A DNA stretch of 64,000 nt from Alphaproteobacteria bacterium (GTDB lineage: Bacteria; Pseudomonadota; Alphaproteobacteria; CAAGCB01; CAG-977). Positions 1 to 9,595 of the stretch are shown piece after piece. A model generated the notes under the pieces. That model made no database searches. It was not told the origin of the DNA and saw only the letters and a list, made by a program, of their open reading frames with translations. Each line of letters opens with the position of its first letter. Positions within the stretch are counted from its first letter, which is position 1. The position numbers and the translations under genes were made by a program. The stretch is taken from contig JAFVAT010000017.1 in the NCBI GenBank assembly GCA_017480385.1, positions 1 through 64,000 of the forward strand. Direction: 5' to 3'.

Positions 1-139
1 AATGGTAATGCCTGGCGACAATGTGAAGATCAAAGTCAGCCTGATTACGCCGATTGCAATGGACGAAGGCTTGCGTTTCGCTATTCGTGAAGGCGGTCGT
101 ACCGTCGGTGCTGGCGTCGTTTCCAAAATTATTGAGTAA
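1..139 (+). CDS. tuf: Elongation factor Tu, C-terminal end (partial)
   Basis: The reading frame is open from the left edge and ends in TAA at 137-139. It encodes the last 45 or so residues of EF-Tu, including the domain 3 signature [17 protein letters not shown] and the family-typical end [17 protein letters not shown]-Tu carries aminoacyl-tRNA to the ribosomal A site as a GTP complex. The gene precedes rpsJ by a short gap, the usual junction between the str and S10 operons. The N-terminal part lies outside the window. Confidence 0.97.
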   Translation, partial: MVMPGDNVKIKVSLITPIAMDEGLRFAIREGGRTVGAGVVSKIIE

Positions 140-154
140 TAGAGGATATTGATC

Positions 155-463
155 ATGGAAGGTCAAAATATTAGAATTCGCCTGAAAGCTTTCGATCATC
201 GGTTGCTAGATCAGTCGACTCGCGAGATTGTAAATACGGCAAAGCGCACGGGAGCGCAAATTTGTGGTCCTATCCCCTTGCCAACTCGCATAGAAAAGTT
301 TACAGTAAACCGTTCACCGCACGTGGATAAGAAGTCGCGTGAACAGTTTGAAATCCGTACTCATAAAAGAGTACTTGACATTATCGACCCGACGCCGCAG
401 ACGGTTGATGCTTTGATGAAGCTTGATTTGGCTGCCGGTGTTGACGTTGAAATTAAACTTTAA
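155..463 (+). CDS. rpsJ: 30S ribosomal protein S10
   Basis: Encodes S10 (NusE), a 30S head protein that also joins the NusB antitermination complex. The start [16 protein letters not shown] and the internal [21 protein letters not shown] loop are family signatures. ATG at 155 was chosen over an in-frame TTG at 149 because AGAGG at 141-145 is 9 nt before the ATG but only 3 nt before the TTG; 102 residues is the normal length. First gene of the S10 operon, directly after tuf. Confidence 0.97.
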   Translation: MEGQNIRIRLKAFDHRLLDQSTREIVNTAKRTGAQICGPIPLPTRIEKFTVNRSPHVDKKSREQFEIRTHKRVLDIIDPTPQTVDALMKLDLAAGVDVEIKL

Positions 464-477
464 AGGATAAAAGAGCC

Positions 478-1203
478 ATGCGTAGTGGTCTTATCGCAGA
501 AAAAATGGGCATGACTCGCCTCTTTACGGAAGACGGGACGCACGTTCCCGTCACCGTGCTGAAGGTTGAGGGATGCGAAGTCGTTTCTGTCCGTACACAG
601 GACAAGGACGGCTATACCGCGCTGCAGCTGGGTTTTGGTAAAACAAAGGCAAACCGTATTTCTAAATCGGTTCGTGGCCACTTTGCCAAAGCTAATGTTG
701 AGCTGAAGCGCAAATTAGTTGAATTCCGGGTTAGTGAGGATTGTGTCCTTAACCCCGGCGATGAACTGTCCGCCACTCATTTTATTGCCGGTCAGTTTGT
801 CGATGTCGTCGGCACCTCGATTGGTAAAGGATATGCCGGCGGTATGAAACGGCATAATTTCGCCGGTCTTGAAGCTACACACGGTGTGTCTATTTCTCAC
901 CGTTCTTTAGGTTCTACGGGTAACCGTCAGGATCCGGGCCGTGTCTTCAAGGGCAAAAAAATGGCCGGACATCTGGGCGCTGAAAGGGTTACCGTCCAGA
1001 ACCTGAAAGTCGTTGCAACAGACGCTGATCGTGGTTTGATCATGGTCAAAGGCGCTGTTCCGGGCTTTGAGGGTGCGTATGTTTTGATTAAGGATGCTGT
1101 AAAGAAAGCTCTTCCGAAAGATGTGCCGATGCCGGCCGGTTTAAAGGCCAAGGCTGCAGTCAAGGAAGAGGCTGTTGCGGCTCCTGAAGAAGTGAAGGAA
1201 TAA
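478..1203 (+). CDS. rplC: 50S ribosomal protein L3
   Basis: L3 is an early assembly protein of the 50S subunit near the peptidyl transferase centre. [16 protein letters not shown] at the start and the loop [20 protein letters not shown] (the segment whose Gln is methylated by PrmB in other bacteria) identify it. At 241 residues it is about 30 longer than E. coli L3; the excess is an Ala/Glu/Lys C-terminal tail from about residue 215, a type of extension common in alphaproteobacteria. Its TAA overlaps the rplD start (TAATG). Confidence 0.97.
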   Translation: MRSGLIAEKMGMTRLFTEDGTHVPVTVLKVEGCEVVSVRTQDKDGYTALQLGFGKTKANRISKSVRGHFAKANVELKRKLVEFRVSEDCVLNPGDELSATHFIAGQFVDVVGTSIGKGYAGGMKRHNFAGLEATHGVSISHRSLGSTGNRQDPGRVFKGKKMAGHLGAERVTVQNLKVVATDADRGLIMVKGAVPGFEGAYVLIKDAVKKALPKDVPMPAGLKAKAAVKEEAVAAPEEVKE

Positions 1204-1829
1204 TGGCGATGAAACACGATATCGTCAATTTAGATAACCAGAACGTCGGTTCTATGGAATTGGCGGACAGCGTTTTTGGCGCTGAAGTCCGTCAGGATAT
1301 TCTGAGCCGTGTCGTGAACTGGCAGTTGGCCAATCGCCGTGCGGGAACGCACAAAACGAAAACAATCGCTGAAGTCAGCGGTACAACCAAAAAGCCGTAT
1401 AAGCAGAAGGGAACAGGGAATGCGCGTCAGGGTTCCTTGCGTGCAACACAGTTCCGCGGCGGCGGCATCAGCTTTGGTCCGGTCGTGCGCTCTCATGCGC
1501 AGGATCTGCCGAAAAAGATTCGTCGTTTGGGTATGCGCTGCGCTTTGTCCGCTAAGGCCAAAGAGGGCAAGCTGGTTGTTGTCGATGCTCTGAAAATGTC
1601 TGAAGTCAAAACGAAAGAGCTGTTGTCCAAAATGGACAAGCTGGGACTGACTTCCGCTTTATTCATCGGCGGCGCCGAATTGGACAATAATTTCTCTTTG
1701 TCCGCCCGCAACATTGTCGGCATTGACGTTTTGCCTCAGCAGGGTGCGAATGTTTATGATATTTTGCGTCGCGACACGTTGGTTCTGACCAAAGAAGCGG
1801 CAGAGAATTTGGAGGCTCGACTGAAATGA
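1203..1829 (+). CDS. rplD: 50S ribosomal protein L4
   Basis: L4 lines the peptide exit tunnel of the 50S subunit. The Arg/Gly-rich tunnel loop (residues about 60-95, [19 protein letters not shown] followed by [10 protein letters not shown]) is intact. Start ATG at 1203 overlaps the rplC stop; an ATG at 1209 is a possible alternative. In gammaproteobacteria L4 represses its own operon through the leader; no such leader is visible here because tuf precedes the operon closely. Confidence 0.96.
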   Translation: MAMKHDIVNLDNQNVGSMELADSVFGAEVRQDILSRVVNWQLANRRAGTHKTKTIAEVSGTTKKPYKQKGTGNARQGSLRATQFRGGGISFGPVVRSHAQDLPKKIRRLGMRCALSAKAKEGKLVVVDALKMSEVKTKELLSKMDKLGLTSALFIGGAELDNNFSLSARNIVGIDVLPQQGANVYDILRRDTLVLTKEAAENLEARLK

Positions 1830-2137
1830 GTAAGCCAGAAGTGAAGATAACGGAAAAAATGTACGATACGCTGCTGCGTCCCGTCATTACGGAAAAGGCG
1901 ATGAAAGTCTCTGAAAATGGTCAGGTTACTTTCCGTGTTCCGTTAACGGCAACAAAAACCGATGTCAAAGCGGCTGTAGAAGCTTTGTTCGGCGTTAAGG
2001 TTAAGGCTGTGAATACGGTTCGCATCGCTGGGAAAACAAAGCGTTTCCGCGGTCAAATCGGCAAACGCAGCGATTTCAAAAAAGCGATTGTTACCTTGGC
2101 TGAAGGCAACAATATTGATTTTACGACGGGAGTTTAA
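1826..2137 (+). CDS. rplW: 50S ribosomal protein L23
   Basis: L23 sits at the exit of the peptide tunnel and docks trigger factor and SRP. The core [15 protein letters not shown] and the C-terminal [19 protein letters not shown] region match the family. The start codon overlaps the rplD stop in an ATGA arrangement, so translation is probably coupled. Length 103 residues is normal. Confidence 0.96.
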   Translation: MSKPEVKITEKMYDTLLRPVITEKAMKVSENGQVTFRVPLTATKTDVKAAVEALFGVKVKAVNTVRIAGKTKRFRGQIGKRSDFKKAIVTLAEGNNIDFTTGV

Positions 2138-2140
2138 GAA

Positions 2141-2980
2141 ATGGCGTTAAAATCGTTTAAAGCGGTAACACCCAGCCGTAGACACCTCGTTTTAGTTGAA
2201 CGCAGTGATCTGTATAAAGGTGGTCCCGTTAAAGAATTGACCGAAGGTCTGAGCAAGACCGGCGGTCGCAACAATCAGGGCCGTATTACCAGCCGTCGTA
2301 TGGGCGGCGGTCATAAACGCCGCTATCGTTTCATTGATTTCAGACGCAATAAGTTTGACGTTTCTGCAACGGTAGAACGTTTGGAATACGATCCGAACCG
2401 TACAGCATTTATTGCTTTGATCAAGTATGAAGACGGTGAGCAGTCCTATATTCTGGCGCCGCAGCGTTTGCAGGTTGGTGATACGATCATTTCGGGAGAA
2501 AAGGTCGATATCAAGCCGGGCAATGCGATGCCGTTAAAGAATATGCCCGTCGGAACGGTGGTTCATAACATTGAGCTGAACCCCGGTCGCGGCGGTCAGG
2601 TAGCTCGTTCTGCCGGCTGCTATGCTCAGCTTATCGGTAAAGATGCCGGTTATGCTCAGCTGCGTCTGAATTCCGGAGAACTGCGTTTGGTCCGCGGTGA
2701 ATGTTTGGCTTCTGTCGGTGCGGTTTCCAATCCGGACAAACAGAATGAAAACAGCGGTAAAGCCGGTCGTTCCCGTTGGTTGGGCATTCGTCCTTCCGTT
2801 CGCGGTGTGGCGATGAACCCGGTTGATCACCCGTTGGGCGGTGGTGAAGGACGCAGTTCTGGCGGTCGTCACCCGGTCACCCCGTGGGGTAAATGCACAA
2901 AGGGCAAGAAGACTCGCACAAACAAGAAGACCAATGTCTTTATTATGCGCAGTCGTCATGCTTCTAAGAAGAAAGCTTAA
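2141..2980 (+). CDS. rplB: 50S ribosomal protein L2
   Basis: L2 is the largest 50S primary binding protein and supports subunit association and peptidyl transferase activity. The conserved C-terminal segment [20 protein letters not shown], containing the invariant histidine, is present near residues 220-240, followed by the basic tail. Length 279 is typical. The gene follows rplW by 3 nt. Confidence 0.97.
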   Translation: MALKSFKAVTPSRRHLVLVERSDLYKGGPVKELTEGLSKTGGRNNQGRITSRRMGGGHKRRYRFIDFRRNKFDVSATVERLEYDPNRTAFIALIKYEDGEQSYILAPQRLQVGDTIISGEKVDIKPGNAMPLKNMPVGTVVHNIELNPGRGGQVARSAGCYAQLIGKDAGYAQLRLNSGELRLVRGECLASVGAVSNPDKQNENSGKAGRSRWLGIRPSVRGVAMNPVDHPLGGGEGRSSGGRHPVTPWGKCTKGKKTRTNKKTNVFIMRSRHASKKKA

Positions 2981-2996
2981 GAGGAGGTAGTAGATT

Positions 2997-3275
2997 ATGT
3001 CTCGTTCCGTTTGGAAAGGCCCCTTTGTTGATGGCTACCTTCTCAAAAAAGCTGAAAAGGTACGCAACGCGGGTCGAAATGAAGTCATCAAGACTTGGTC
3101 GCGCCGTTCAACCATTCTTCCGCAATTTGTGGGTTTGACTTTTGGCGTATATAACGGTAAAAAGTTTATTCCTGTTCTGGTTACCGAAAACATGATCGGG
3201 CACAAAATGGGCGAATTCGCTCCGACCCGCACATTCTTCGGCCATGCAGGCGATAACAAAGCCAAGAAGGGCTAA
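2997..3275 (+). CDS. rpsS: 30S ribosomal protein S19
   Basis: S19 binds 16S rRNA in the 30S head with S13. Family signatures are [16 protein letters not shown] at the start and [19 protein letters not shown] near the end. AAGAGGAGG upstream of 2997 is a strong ribosome binding site. Length 92 residues is normal. Confidence 0.97.
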   Translation: MSRSVWKGPFVDGYLLKKAEKVRNAGRNEVIKTWSRRSTILPQFVGLTFGVYNGKKFIPVLVTENMIGHKMGEFAPTRTFFGHAGDNKAKKG

Positions 3276-3279
3276 GAAG

Positions 3280-3645
3280 ATGGCAGATAAAAAAAATATG
3301 AAAAAAGCAATGGCCTGCGGCAGTGCAATCCGCAGCAGCACGCGCAAGTTAAATCTTGTAGCTGCTTCGATTCGCGGCATGGAAGTCGGAAAAGCATTAA
3401 ATCAGTTAAGCTTTTCTCCGCGCCGTGTGGCAGGTGAAGTGAAAAAGGTATTACAGTCGGCGATTGCTAATGCTGAAAACAATCATAATATGGACGTTGA
3501 TAAACTGATCGTTGCCGAAGCTTATGTCGGCAAGGCGTTGGTGATGAAACGTTGGCAAGCCCGTGCTCGCGGTCGTGCCGGTCGTATTAAGAAAATGTTT
3601 TCCAACCTGACAGTTGTTGTACGTGAAAACGAGGAGAACCGTTAA
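3280..3645 (+). CDS. rplV: 50S ribosomal protein L22
   Basis: L22 spans the 50S subunit and its hairpin lines the exit tunnel. The [23 protein letters not shown] helix and the C-terminal [16 protein letters not shown] hairpin identify it. ATG at 3280 was chosen over the in-frame ATG at 3244, which lies inside rpsS; an A/G-rich binding site sits just upstream and the resulting 121 residues fit the family. L22 is the site of macrolide-resistance mutations in other bacteria. Confidence 0.95.
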   Translation: MADKKNMKKAMACGSAIRSSTRKLNLVAASIRGMEVGKALNQLSFSPRRVAGEVKKVLQSAIANAENNHNMDVDKLIVAEAYVGKALVMKRWQARARGRAGRIKKMFSNLTVVVRENEENR

Positions 3646-3646
3646 A

Positions 3647-4318
3647 ATGGGGCAGAAAGTTAACCCGATTGGTTTACGTTTGGGAATTAACCGTACATGG
3701 GATTCCCGTTGGTTTGCTGATGCTGATTATGCAAAGCAGCTGCATGAAGACTTCAAAATTCGTGAATTTTTGAAGAAAAAGCTGGCTATTGCCGGAATCA
3801 GCCGCGTGATTGTTGAACGTCCCGCGAAAAAGGCTCGCATTACGATTCATTCTGCGCGTCCCGGCGTTGTTATCGGTAAAAAAGGACAGGATATTGACGC
3901 TTTAAAGAACGAATTGCAGAAGATGACGGGCGGTGAGGTTCATCTGAACATTGTTGAAGTCCGCAAGCCGGAACTCGATGCTCAGTTGGTCGCCGAAAGC
4001 ATTGCGCAGCAGTTGGAACGTCGTGTTTCCTTCCGTCGTGCGATGAAACGTTCCGTTCAGTCGGCTATGCGTCAGGGCGCGGAAGGTATCCGCATTAACT
4101 GCGGCGGTCGTCTGGGTGGTGCTGAAATTGCCCGCGTTGAATGGTACAGAGAAGGAAGAGTTCCTTTACATACGCTTCGTGCTGATGTAGATTATGGAAC
4201 TTCGACCGCGCATACGACATACGGTGCGTGCGGTGTCAAGGTCTGGATTTTCAAGGGTGAAATTCTGGCTCATGACCCGATGGCGCAGGATAAACGTCTG
4301 TCGGACGCTCAACGTTAA
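3647..4318 (+). CDS. rpsC: 30S ribosomal protein S3
   Basis: S3 is at the mRNA entry tunnel of the 30S subunit. The product starts [22 protein letters not shown], carries the KH domain motif [11 protein letters not shown] near residue 75, and the C-terminal domain signature [23 protein letters not shown] at 3647 follows AACGAGGAGAACC directly; an upstream in-frame start at 3614 lies inside rplV. Length 223 residues. Confidence 0.97.
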   Translation: MGQKVNPIGLRLGINRTWDSRWFADADYAKQLHEDFKIREFLKKKLAIAGISRVIVERPAKKARITIHSARPGVVIGKKGQDIDALKNELQKMTGGEVHLNIVEVRKPELDAQLVAESIAQQLERRVSFRRAMKRSVQSAMRQGAEGIRINCGGRLGGAEIARVEWYREGRVPLHTLRADVDYGTSTAHTTYGACGVKVWIFKGEILAHDPMAQDKRLSDAQR

Positions 4319-4335
4319 GAAAGGACAAGTAAGAG

Positions 4336-4758
4336 ATGTTAAGTCCTAAAAGAACAAAATTCCGCAAGCAGTTTAAAGGCCGTATTCACGGTATTGCTAA
4401 GGGCGGAACGACTTTGGCTTTCGGATCTTTCGGTCTGAAAGCATTGGAGCCGGAACGTGTGACGGCTCGTCAAATCGAAGCGGCGCGCCGTGCGATCGTA
4501 CGTCATATGAAACGTCAAGGACGTTTCTGGCTGCGTATGTTCCCGGACGTTCCCGTTTCAAAGAAACCGCCTGAAGTTCGTCAGGGTAAAGGTAAAGGTA
4601 ATCCTGAATTTTGGGTATGTCGTGTTAAACCGGGCCGCATCATGTTTGAAGTTGACGGTGTTTCCGAAAAAACTGCACGTGAGGCTTTTGAATTAGCTGC
4701 CGCTAAACTGCCGATCAAGGCTCGTTTCGTTTCCCGCAGCGTGGTTGAGGAGGCATAG
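4336..4758 (+). CDS. rplP: 50S ribosomal protein L16
   Basis: L16 organises the A-site tRNA region of the 50S subunit. [16 protein letters not shown] at the start and the conserved [20 protein letters not shown] basic loop (an Arg there is the YcfD hydroxylation site in E. coli) identify it. Length 140 is about normal. It follows rpsC with a 17-nt gap holding AAGAAAGGA. Confidence 0.97.
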   Translation: MLSPKRTKFRKQFKGRIHGIAKGGTTLAFGSFGLKALEPERVTARQIEAARRAIVRHMKRQGRFWLRMFPDVPVSKKPPEVRQGKGKGNPEFWVCRVKPGRIMFEVDGVSEKTAREAFELAAAKLPIKARFVSRSVVEEA

Positions 4759-4761
4759 GCT

Positions 4762-4968
4762 ATGGCTAAAATTAAAGATTTGCGTGCAAAAACAGATGAT
4801 GAGCTGAACGAACAGATTATTGCTTTAAAGAAAGAAAGCATGAATCTGCGCTTTCAGCAGACAAGCGGTCAGTTGACAAATACGGCTCGTATGCGTCAGG
4901 TGAAACGCGAAGTGGCTCAGATCAAAACGCTTTTGACTGAGCGCAAAACGGGGTCTAAGGAGAAATAA
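4762..4968 (+). CDS. rpmC: 50S ribosomal protein L29
   Basis: Small two-helix protein at the tunnel exit beside L23. [19 protein letters not shown] and the [25 protein letters not shown] helix are typical. It starts 3 nt after rplP, and the end of rplP supplies the GAGGAGGC binding site. Length 68. Confidence 0.95.
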   Translation: MAKIKDLRAKTDDELNEQIIALKKESMNLRFQQTSGQLTNTARMRQVKREVAQIKTLLTERKTGSKEK

Positions 4969-4970
4969 AG

Positions 4971-5207
4971 ATGCCCAAACGTATTTTACAGGGTGTGGTC
5001 GTCAGCGATAAGATGGATAAGACGGTTGTCGTCAAAGTCGAACGCCGCGTTATGCACCCGATTTATAAAAAATTTATCCGGCGTTCCAAAAAGTACGCCG
5101 CTCATGATGAGCTCAATCAGTTCAAAGTAGGTGACATCGTTCGCATTCGCGAAAGTGTTCCCTTTTCCAAGACGAAAACTTGGGAAGTACTGGTTGATGC
5201 CGGTTAA
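4971..5207 (+). CDS. rpsQ: 30S ribosomal protein S17
   Basis: Primary 16S rRNA binding protein with an OB fold. [21 protein letters not shown] at the start and [20 protein letters not shown] in the second half are family signatures. It starts 2 nt after the rpmC stop, with AAGGAG in the rpmC end as binding site. Length 78. Confidence 0.96.
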   Translation: MPKRILQGVVVSDKMDKTVVVKVERRVMHPIYKKFIRRSKKYAAHDELNQFKVGDIVRIRESVPFSKTKTWEVLVDAG

Positions 5208-5231
5208 TCGGGAAAGTAAAGGATTTATCCC

Positions 5232-5600
5232 ATGATTCAAATGCAAAGCAACCTGGATGTCGCTGATAACTCGGGCGCACGCAAAGTACAGTGCGTAAAG
5301 GTATTAGGTGGATCCAAACGTAAGACGGCATCTGTCGGCGACGTTATTGTTGTTTCTATTAAGGAAGCGATACCGCGCGGACGTGTCAAAAAGGGTGATG
5401 TTCACCGCGCAGTAATCGTGCGTACTAAAAAAGAAATCCGTCGTGCAGACGGCAGCGCAATCAGATTTGATTCCAACGCCGCTGTTCTGATCAACAAAGA
5501 CGGTGAACCAATCGGTACGCGTATTTTTGGCCCGGTGACAAGAGAATTGCGTGCAAAGAAATATATGAAGATTATTTCTTTGGCGCCTGAAGTAATTTAA
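5232..5600 (+). CDS. rplN: 50S ribosomal protein L14
   Basis: L14 forms part of the intersubunit bridge B8. [21 protein letters not shown] at the start and [18 protein letters not shown]-like C-terminal motifs (here [18 protein letters not shown]) identify it. Length 122 is the standard. First gene of what is the spc operon in E. coli; here there is only a 24-nt gap after rpsQ, so the S10 and spc groups are likely read through. Confidence 0.97.
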   Translation: MIQMQSNLDVADNSGARKVQCVKVLGGSKRKTASVGDVIVVSIKEAIPRGRVKKGDVHRAVIVRTKKEIRRADGSAIRFDSNAAVLINKDGEPIGTRIFGPVTRELRAKKYMKIISLAPEVI

Positions 5601-5613
5601 TTAGAGGGTCAAA

Positions 5614-5928
5614 ATGAAAATCAGAAAAGGTGATCAGGTCATTGTGACGACCGGTCGTGATAAAGGCAAGCAGGGCGAAGTCCTGCGCGCTATGCCGAAG
5701 GACAACAAAGTCGTTGTTCAAGGCGTGAATATGGTCAAGCGTCATACTCGTCCTTCCCAGACGAATGCCGGCGGCATTATTTCCAAGGAAGCTCCGATTG
5801 ACGTTTCCAACGTTGCTTTAATTGATCCGGAAACAGGCAAGCCGACACGCGTTGGTTTTAAAGTTGTTGACGGTGAAAAAGTCCGCGTTGCGAAAAAGTC
5901 CGGCAAAGTTATCCCCGTGAAGAAATAG
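5614..5928 (+). CDS. rplX: 50S ribosomal protein L24
   Basis: L24 is an assembly initiator of the 50S subunit. The KOW motif is clear at the start: [19 protein letters not shown], followed by [19 protein letters not shown]. Length 104. A GAGGG site lies just upstream of the ATG. Confidence 0.96.
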   Translation: MKIRKGDQVIVTTGRDKGKQGEVLRAMPKDNKVVVQGVNMVKRHTRPSQTNAGGIISKEAPIDVSNVALIDPETGKPTRVGFKVVDGEKVRVAKKSGKVIPVKK

Positions 5929-5939
5929 GAGTAGGGAAT

Positions 5940-6485
5940 ATGGCAAGACTTTATGATCATTATAAAAAAGTAATCCGTCCCAAACTGGAAAAGGAATTTG
6001 GTTATAAAAATCAGTTAGAAATTCCTCGTTTGGAAAAAATCGTTATTAATATGGGCGTTGGACGTGACGCTGTGGAAGACCGCAAGGCGGTTGATGCGGC
6101 TGTACGTGATCTGACGGCGATTGCCGGTCAGAAACCCGTTGTAACGTATGCAAAAAAGTCCATTGCTGCTTTCAAGCTGCGTGAAGGCATGCCAATCGGT
6201 TGCAAAGTGACGCTGCGCCGTGAACGTATGTATGAATTTCTGGATCGTTTGGTCACGATGGCTCTGCCGCGTGTGCGCGACTTCCGCGGAATTTCAAATA
6301 AAAGCTTTGATGGCAAGGGAAACTATGCTATGGGTTTGAAGGAACAGATCGTTTTCTTAGAAATTGATTATGATTCTGTTGATAAAATTCGTGGTTTGGA
6401 TATAGTATTCTGCACATCGGCCAAAACCGACAAGGAAGCGAAAGCGCTTTTAGCCGGATTTGATATGCCGTTTGCAAAGAACTAG
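5940..6485 (+). CDS. rplE: 50S ribosomal protein L5
   Basis: L5 binds 5S rRNA and contacts P-site tRNA. Signatures include KIVINMGVG near residue 35, the [21 protein letters not shown] segment and [16 protein letters not shown]. Length 181 is typical for alphaproteobacteria. An AGGAGTAGGG binding site precedes the ATG. Confidence 0.97.
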   Translation: MARLYDHYKKVIRPKLEKEFGYKNQLEIPRLEKIVINMGVGRDAVEDRKAVDAAVRDLTAIAGQKPVVTYAKKSIAAFKLREGMPIGCKVTLRRERMYEFLDRLVTMALPRVRDFRGISNKSFDGKGNYAMGLKEQIVFLEIDYDSVDKIRGLDIVFCTSAKTDKEAKALLAGFDMPFAKN

Positions 6486-6505
6486 AGCGATTGGAGTAAA
6501 GAAAT

Positions 6506-6811
6506 ATGGCAAAGACAAGTGCTGTTGAACGCAATAAGAAACGTGAACGTTTGGCTAAACAATATAAGGCCCGCCGTGACGCTCTTAAAGCAAAGATCAA
6601 AGACCGCTCTGTTTCTGAAGAAGAACGCTTTGATGCCGTGCTGAAGTTAGCTGAATTGCCGCGCAATTCTTCCTTCACGCGTGTTCATTTGCGTTGTGAA
6701 CTGACAGGCCGTTCTCGCGGTAATTACCGCAAGTTCAAACTGTCGCGTGTTGTGTTGCGGGATTTGGCCTCTTCCGGTCAGATTCCCGGCATGGTTAAGT
6801 CTAGTTGGTAA
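6506..6811 (+). CDS. rpsN: 30S ribosomal protein S14, zinc-free type
   Basis: S14 in the 30S head. At 101 residues with no CxxC pair it is the long zinc-independent form; the [19 protein letters not shown] core identifies it. It begins [29 protein letters not shown] binding site precedes the ATG. Confidence 0.96.
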   Translation: MAKTSAVERNKKRERLAKQYKARRDALKAKIKDRSVSEEERFDAVLKLAELPRNSSFTRVHLRCELTGRSRGNYRKFKLSRVVLRDLASSGQIPGMVKSSW

Positions 6812-6839
6812 CAGTTAAGTTAGGTAAGGAGATACTACC

Positions 6840-7238
6840 ATGTCATTTTCCGATCCGTTGGGAGATATGCTGACCCGTATTCGTAACGGTCAGCAGGCTC
6901 GTAAGAGCGACATTACAGTGCCGGCTTCCAAGCTCCGTGAAAACGTCTTGGATGTTTTAAAGCGTGAGGGCTTTATCCGCGGTTATTCCCGGATTAACGT
7001 TCGCAAAGGCATTGACGAAATTAAAGTTGAGCTGAAATATTATGAAGGCCGTCCGGTCATCAGCGAAATCGCCCGCGTTTCTACGCCGGGGCGCCGTGTC
7101 TATTCCCGTGTTAAGGACTTGCAGAAGTTCTATAACGGCTTAGGTATTTCAGTATTGTCCACGCCGCAAGGCGTCATGTCTGATCACGAAGCTCGCGCAG
7201 CCAATGTCGGCGGCGAAGTTTTGTGCAAAGTGTTCTAA
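6840..7238 (+). CDS. rpsH: 30S ribosomal protein S8
   Basis: S8 binds the central domain of 16S rRNA and in E. coli represses the spc operon. The product starts [19 protein letters not shown] and ends in the family signature [22 protein letters not shown]. Length 132 is normal. Strong binding site AAGGAG upstream. Confidence 0.97.
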   Translation: MSFSDPLGDMLTRIRNGQQARKSDITVPASKLRENVLDVLKREGFIRGYSRINVRKGIDEIKVELKYYEGRPVISEIARVSTPGRRVYSRVKDLQKFYNGLGISVLSTPQGVMSDHEARAANVGGEVLCKVF

Positions 7239-7255
7239 TGAAGGGGGAATAAAAC

Positions 7256-7792
7256 ATGTCACGTGTTGGTAAGTACCCTGTCATTGTTCCCGCAGGCGTT
7301 ACGGTTGATCTGAAAGGTCAGCATGTTAAGGTTAAGGGAAAATTGGGTGAATTAGAATATACGGCAGCAGATGATGTTGATCTGAAGCTGGAAGATAATA
7401 AACTGTGGGTTGCTCCGCGGAAATCCGAAACCGGCATCAATCGTGCCTCTTGGGGAACGACCCGTGCCCGTTTAAACAATCTGGTCAAGGGAGTTCATGA
7501 CGGATTTTCGAAGAAATTGGAAATCAATGGCGTTGGTTACAAGGCGCAGGTTCAGGGCAAAATCCTGAAGATGAGCCTTGGTTTCAGCCATGATGTTGAT
7601 TTTGAAATTCCTGCTGGGTTGAAAGTTGCTTGCGCATCGCCGACGAATGTTGAAATTTCCGGCATTGACAAGCAGCAGGTCGGTCAATTTGCTGCGGTTA
7701 TTCGTGCAAAGCGTCCGCCCGAACCATACAAGGGAAAAGGCATTAAATACGAGGGTGAGTATATCCTGCGTAAAGAAGGTAAGAAGAAGTAA
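7256..7792 (+). CDS. rplF: 50S ribosomal protein L6
   Basis: L6 lies near the sarcin-ricin loop. It has two related domains; MSRVGKYPVIVPAGV begins the first and the C-terminal signature RPPEPYKGKGIKYEGEYI closes the second. Length 178. GAAGGGGG precedes the ATG. Confidence 0.97.
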   Translation: MSRVGKYPVIVPAGVTVDLKGQHVKVKGKLGELEYTAADDVDLKLEDNKLWVAPRKSETGINRASWGTTRARLNNLVKGVHDGFSKKLEINGVGYKAQVQGKILKMSLGFSHDVDFEIPAGLKVACASPTNVEISGIDKQQVGQFAAVIRAKRPPEPYKGKGIKYEGEYILRKEGKKK

Positions 7793-7804
7793 AGGGGAAC
7801 GAAA

Positions 7805-8167
7805 ATGAGTAAGGCAAGAGTTCAATTTGAAAGCCGTCGTATCCGTACCCGTGCTTCCCTGCGGCGTAAATCCGCCGGACGTCTGCGTTTATCCGTATTC
7901 CGTTCGGGACAGCATATTTACGGGCAGGTTATTGACGATAAGGAAGGCAAGACTTTGGCCGCCGCTTCTACGGTGGAAAAGGAAGTCAAGGCTTCTGTGA
8001 AAAATGGTGCCACGGTTGCTGCCGCTGCTGTAGTCGGCAAGCTGGTCGCGGAACGTGCTCTGAAAGCCGGAGTCAAAGAGGTTTGCTTTGACCGCGGCGG
8101 ATATGTTTATCACGGTCGCGTCAAAGCTTTGGCGGAAGCGGCTCGTGAAGCTGGTTTGTCATTCTAG
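7805..8167 (+). CDS. rplR: 50S ribosomal protein L18
   Basis: L18 binds 5S rRNA with L5. [18 protein letters not shown] and the end [24 protein letters not shown] are family signatures. Length 120. Begins 12 nt after rplF with AAAGGGG as binding site. Confidence 0.96.
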   Translation: MSKARVQFESRRIRTRASLRRKSAGRLRLSVFRSGQHIYGQVIDDKEGKTLAAASTVEKEVKASVKNGATVAAAAVVGKLVAERALKAGVKEVCFDRGGYVYHGRVKALAEAAREAGLSF

Positions 8168-8181
8168 AGGAAAAGGTAATT

Positions 8182-8796
8182 ATGGCACGCACACCTAATA
8201 CAGAACGCCGCCGCGGCGGCGATAAAGAACGTGAAAACGATCAGCGCGTTGATTTGCGCGCGGACCGTGATCATGATATGGACGAAATTGTTGACAAGCT
8301 TGTTTATGTCAATCGTGTTGCGAAAACCGTTAAGGGCGGTCGCCGTATGGCTTTTGCTGCTTTAGTGGTTGTCGGCGACCAGCGCGGTCGAGTCGGATTT
8401 GCTTCCGGCAAGGCGCGTGAAGTTCCCGAAGCAATTCGCAAAGCGACCGAAAAAGCCAAGCGTGAAATGATCCGTATTCCTTTGCGTGAGGGGCGGACAT
8501 TGCATCATGACGTGCGCGGTAGATTTGGCGCCGGGGAAGTTGTTTTAAGAACGGCTCCTGCTGGTACGGGAATCATTGCCGGCGGTCCGATGCGCGCGGT
8601 TTTCGAAACGATGGGCATTCAGGACATCGTCGCGAAATCGATTGGTTCTCAGAACCCGCATAACATGATCAAGGCAACGTTCGCGGCTTTGAAGACCGTT
8701 AACTCTCCTCGTATGATTGCTGCCAAGCGCGGTAAAAAGGTCAGTGATGTTGTCGCTGCCCGTGACGGTGCGAACGCAGTTGCTGTAAAGGAGTAA
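8182..8796 (+). CDS. rpsE: 30S ribosomal protein S5
   Basis: S5 takes part in decoding fidelity at the mRNA entry side. The double-stranded RNA binding region has [17 protein letters not shown], and the C-terminal half has [19 protein letters not shown]. Length 204 is longer than E. coli S5 because of a charged N-terminal extension of about 30 residues rich in Arg and Asp, as in other alphaproteobacteria. Confidence 0.97.
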   Translation: MARTPNTERRRGGDKERENDQRVDLRADRDHDMDEIVDKLVYVNRVAKTVKGGRRMAFAALVVVGDQRGRVGFASGKAREVPEAIRKATEKAKREMIRIPLREGRTLHHDVRGRFGAGEVVLRTAPAGTGIIAGGPMRAVFETMGIQDIVAKSIGSQNPHNMIKATFAALKTVNSPRMIAAKRGKKVSDVVAARDGANAVAVKE

Positions 8797-8800
8797 GCTA

Positions 8801-8992
8801 ATGGCTAAGACAGCGAAAACAATTAAGGTTAAGCAAACTGGCAGTGTTATCGGCGCGACGAAAGTTCAGCGCGCGACGATGCTGGGACTGGGCCTGAAGA
8901 AGATGAATGCCGAAAAAGTTTTGGAGGATACTCCTGCTGTTCGCGGCATGATCACGAAGGTTGCCCATTTGGTAACTGTGGTTGAAGAATAA
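8801..8992 (+). CDS. rpmD: 50S ribosomal protein L30
   Basis: Small 50S protein. [22 protein letters not shown] and LGLGLKKMN are typical, with the usual [11 protein letters not shown] near the end. Length 63. It follows rpsE by 4 nt and its binding site AAAGGAG lies in the rpsE end. Confidence 0.95.
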   Translation: MAKTAKTIKVKQTGSVIGATKVQRATMLGLGLKKMNAEKVLEDTPAVRGMITKVAHLVTVVEE

Positions 8993-8998
8993 GCAGCT

Positions 8999-9029
8999 TG
9001 CGCGCTGTTTGATTTTCGGACAGCGCGCA
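8999..9029 (+). promoter_or_regulatory. Hairpin between rpmD and rplO
   Basis: A perfect 10-bp inverted repeat, TGCGCGCTGT at 8999-9008 and ACAGCGCGCA at 9020-9029, with an 11-nt loop. No T run follows, so it is not a standard terminator. It sits in the longest gap within the spc cluster (64 nt before rplO) and may tune mRNA stability, processing or downstream translation. Confidence 0.6.
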
Positions 9030-9056
9030 TTGATTGAAATAAAGCGAGTTAAGAAA

Positions 9057-9515
9057 ATGAAACTGAATGAAATTCGTGATAATGACGGCGCCCGTAAAGG
9101 CCGTATGCGCATTTGCCGCGGTATCGGAAGCGGCAAAGGTAAGACCGGCGGACGCGGCGGAAAAGGTCAGACAGCTCGTACAGGCGTGGCTATTAACGGT
9201 TTTGAAGGCGGTCAAATGCCTCTTTACCGTCGTTTGCCGAAACGCGGCTTTAACAATATTTTCGCAAACAAGTATGCGGAAATCAGTTTAGGGCGTTTGC
9301 AGGCAGCGATCGATAAAGGCGTTGTTGATGCGGCTAAAGAAATTGATGCTGAAGTTTTGTGCAAAGCCGGTGTCCTGAAACAGACTTATGATGGAGTACG
9401 TTTGCTGGGCAATGGTGAGCTGAAGGCAAAAGTAACAATCAAGGTTGCTGGCTCTACGGCAGCGGCAAAAGCGGCTGTTGAAAAGGCCGGCGGTCAGGTT
9501 GTTATAGCCGAGTAA
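9057..9515 (+). CDS. rplO: 50S ribosomal protein L15
   Basis: L15 is a late-assembly 50S protein. [18 protein letters not shown], the glycine-rich [17 protein letters not shown] segment and [17 protein letters not shown] identify it. ATG at 9057 gives 152 residues; an earlier in-frame ATG at 8982 lies inside rpmD and would place the hairpin at 8999-9029 within the coding sequence. Confidence 0.95.
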   Translation: MKLNEIRDNDGARKGRMRICRGIGSGKGKTGGRGGKGQTARTGVAINGFEGGQMPLYRRLPKRGFNNIFANKYAEISLGRLQAAIDKGVVDAAKEIDAEVLCKAGVLKQTYDGVRLLGNGELKAKVTIKVAGSTAAAKAAVEKAGGQVVIAE

Positions 9516-9532
9516 TCATTTATTAAAAATAT

Positions 9533-9556
9533 GAAAGAGGGGCTTTCCCCTCTTTC
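9533..9556 (+). promoter_or_regulatory. Hairpin between rplO and secY
   Basis: Perfect 10-bp stem, GAAAGAGGGG at 9533-9542 and CCCCTCTTTC at 9547-9556, with a CTTT tetraloop. The 3' flank is GTGTGTCTGG rather than a T run, so complete termination seems unlikely; partial attenuation or an RNase stabiliser that sets the secY to ribosomal-protein ratio is possible (inference). Confidence 0.6.
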
Positions 9557-9595
9557 GTGTGTCTGGAATTTATAAATTTTATTGAAAGAAAAAAG

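Noticed and set aside
460-2959. Long antisense frames in the ribosomal genes
   Set aside because: They mirror the codon bias of highly conserved genes on the plus strand and have no independent evidence.
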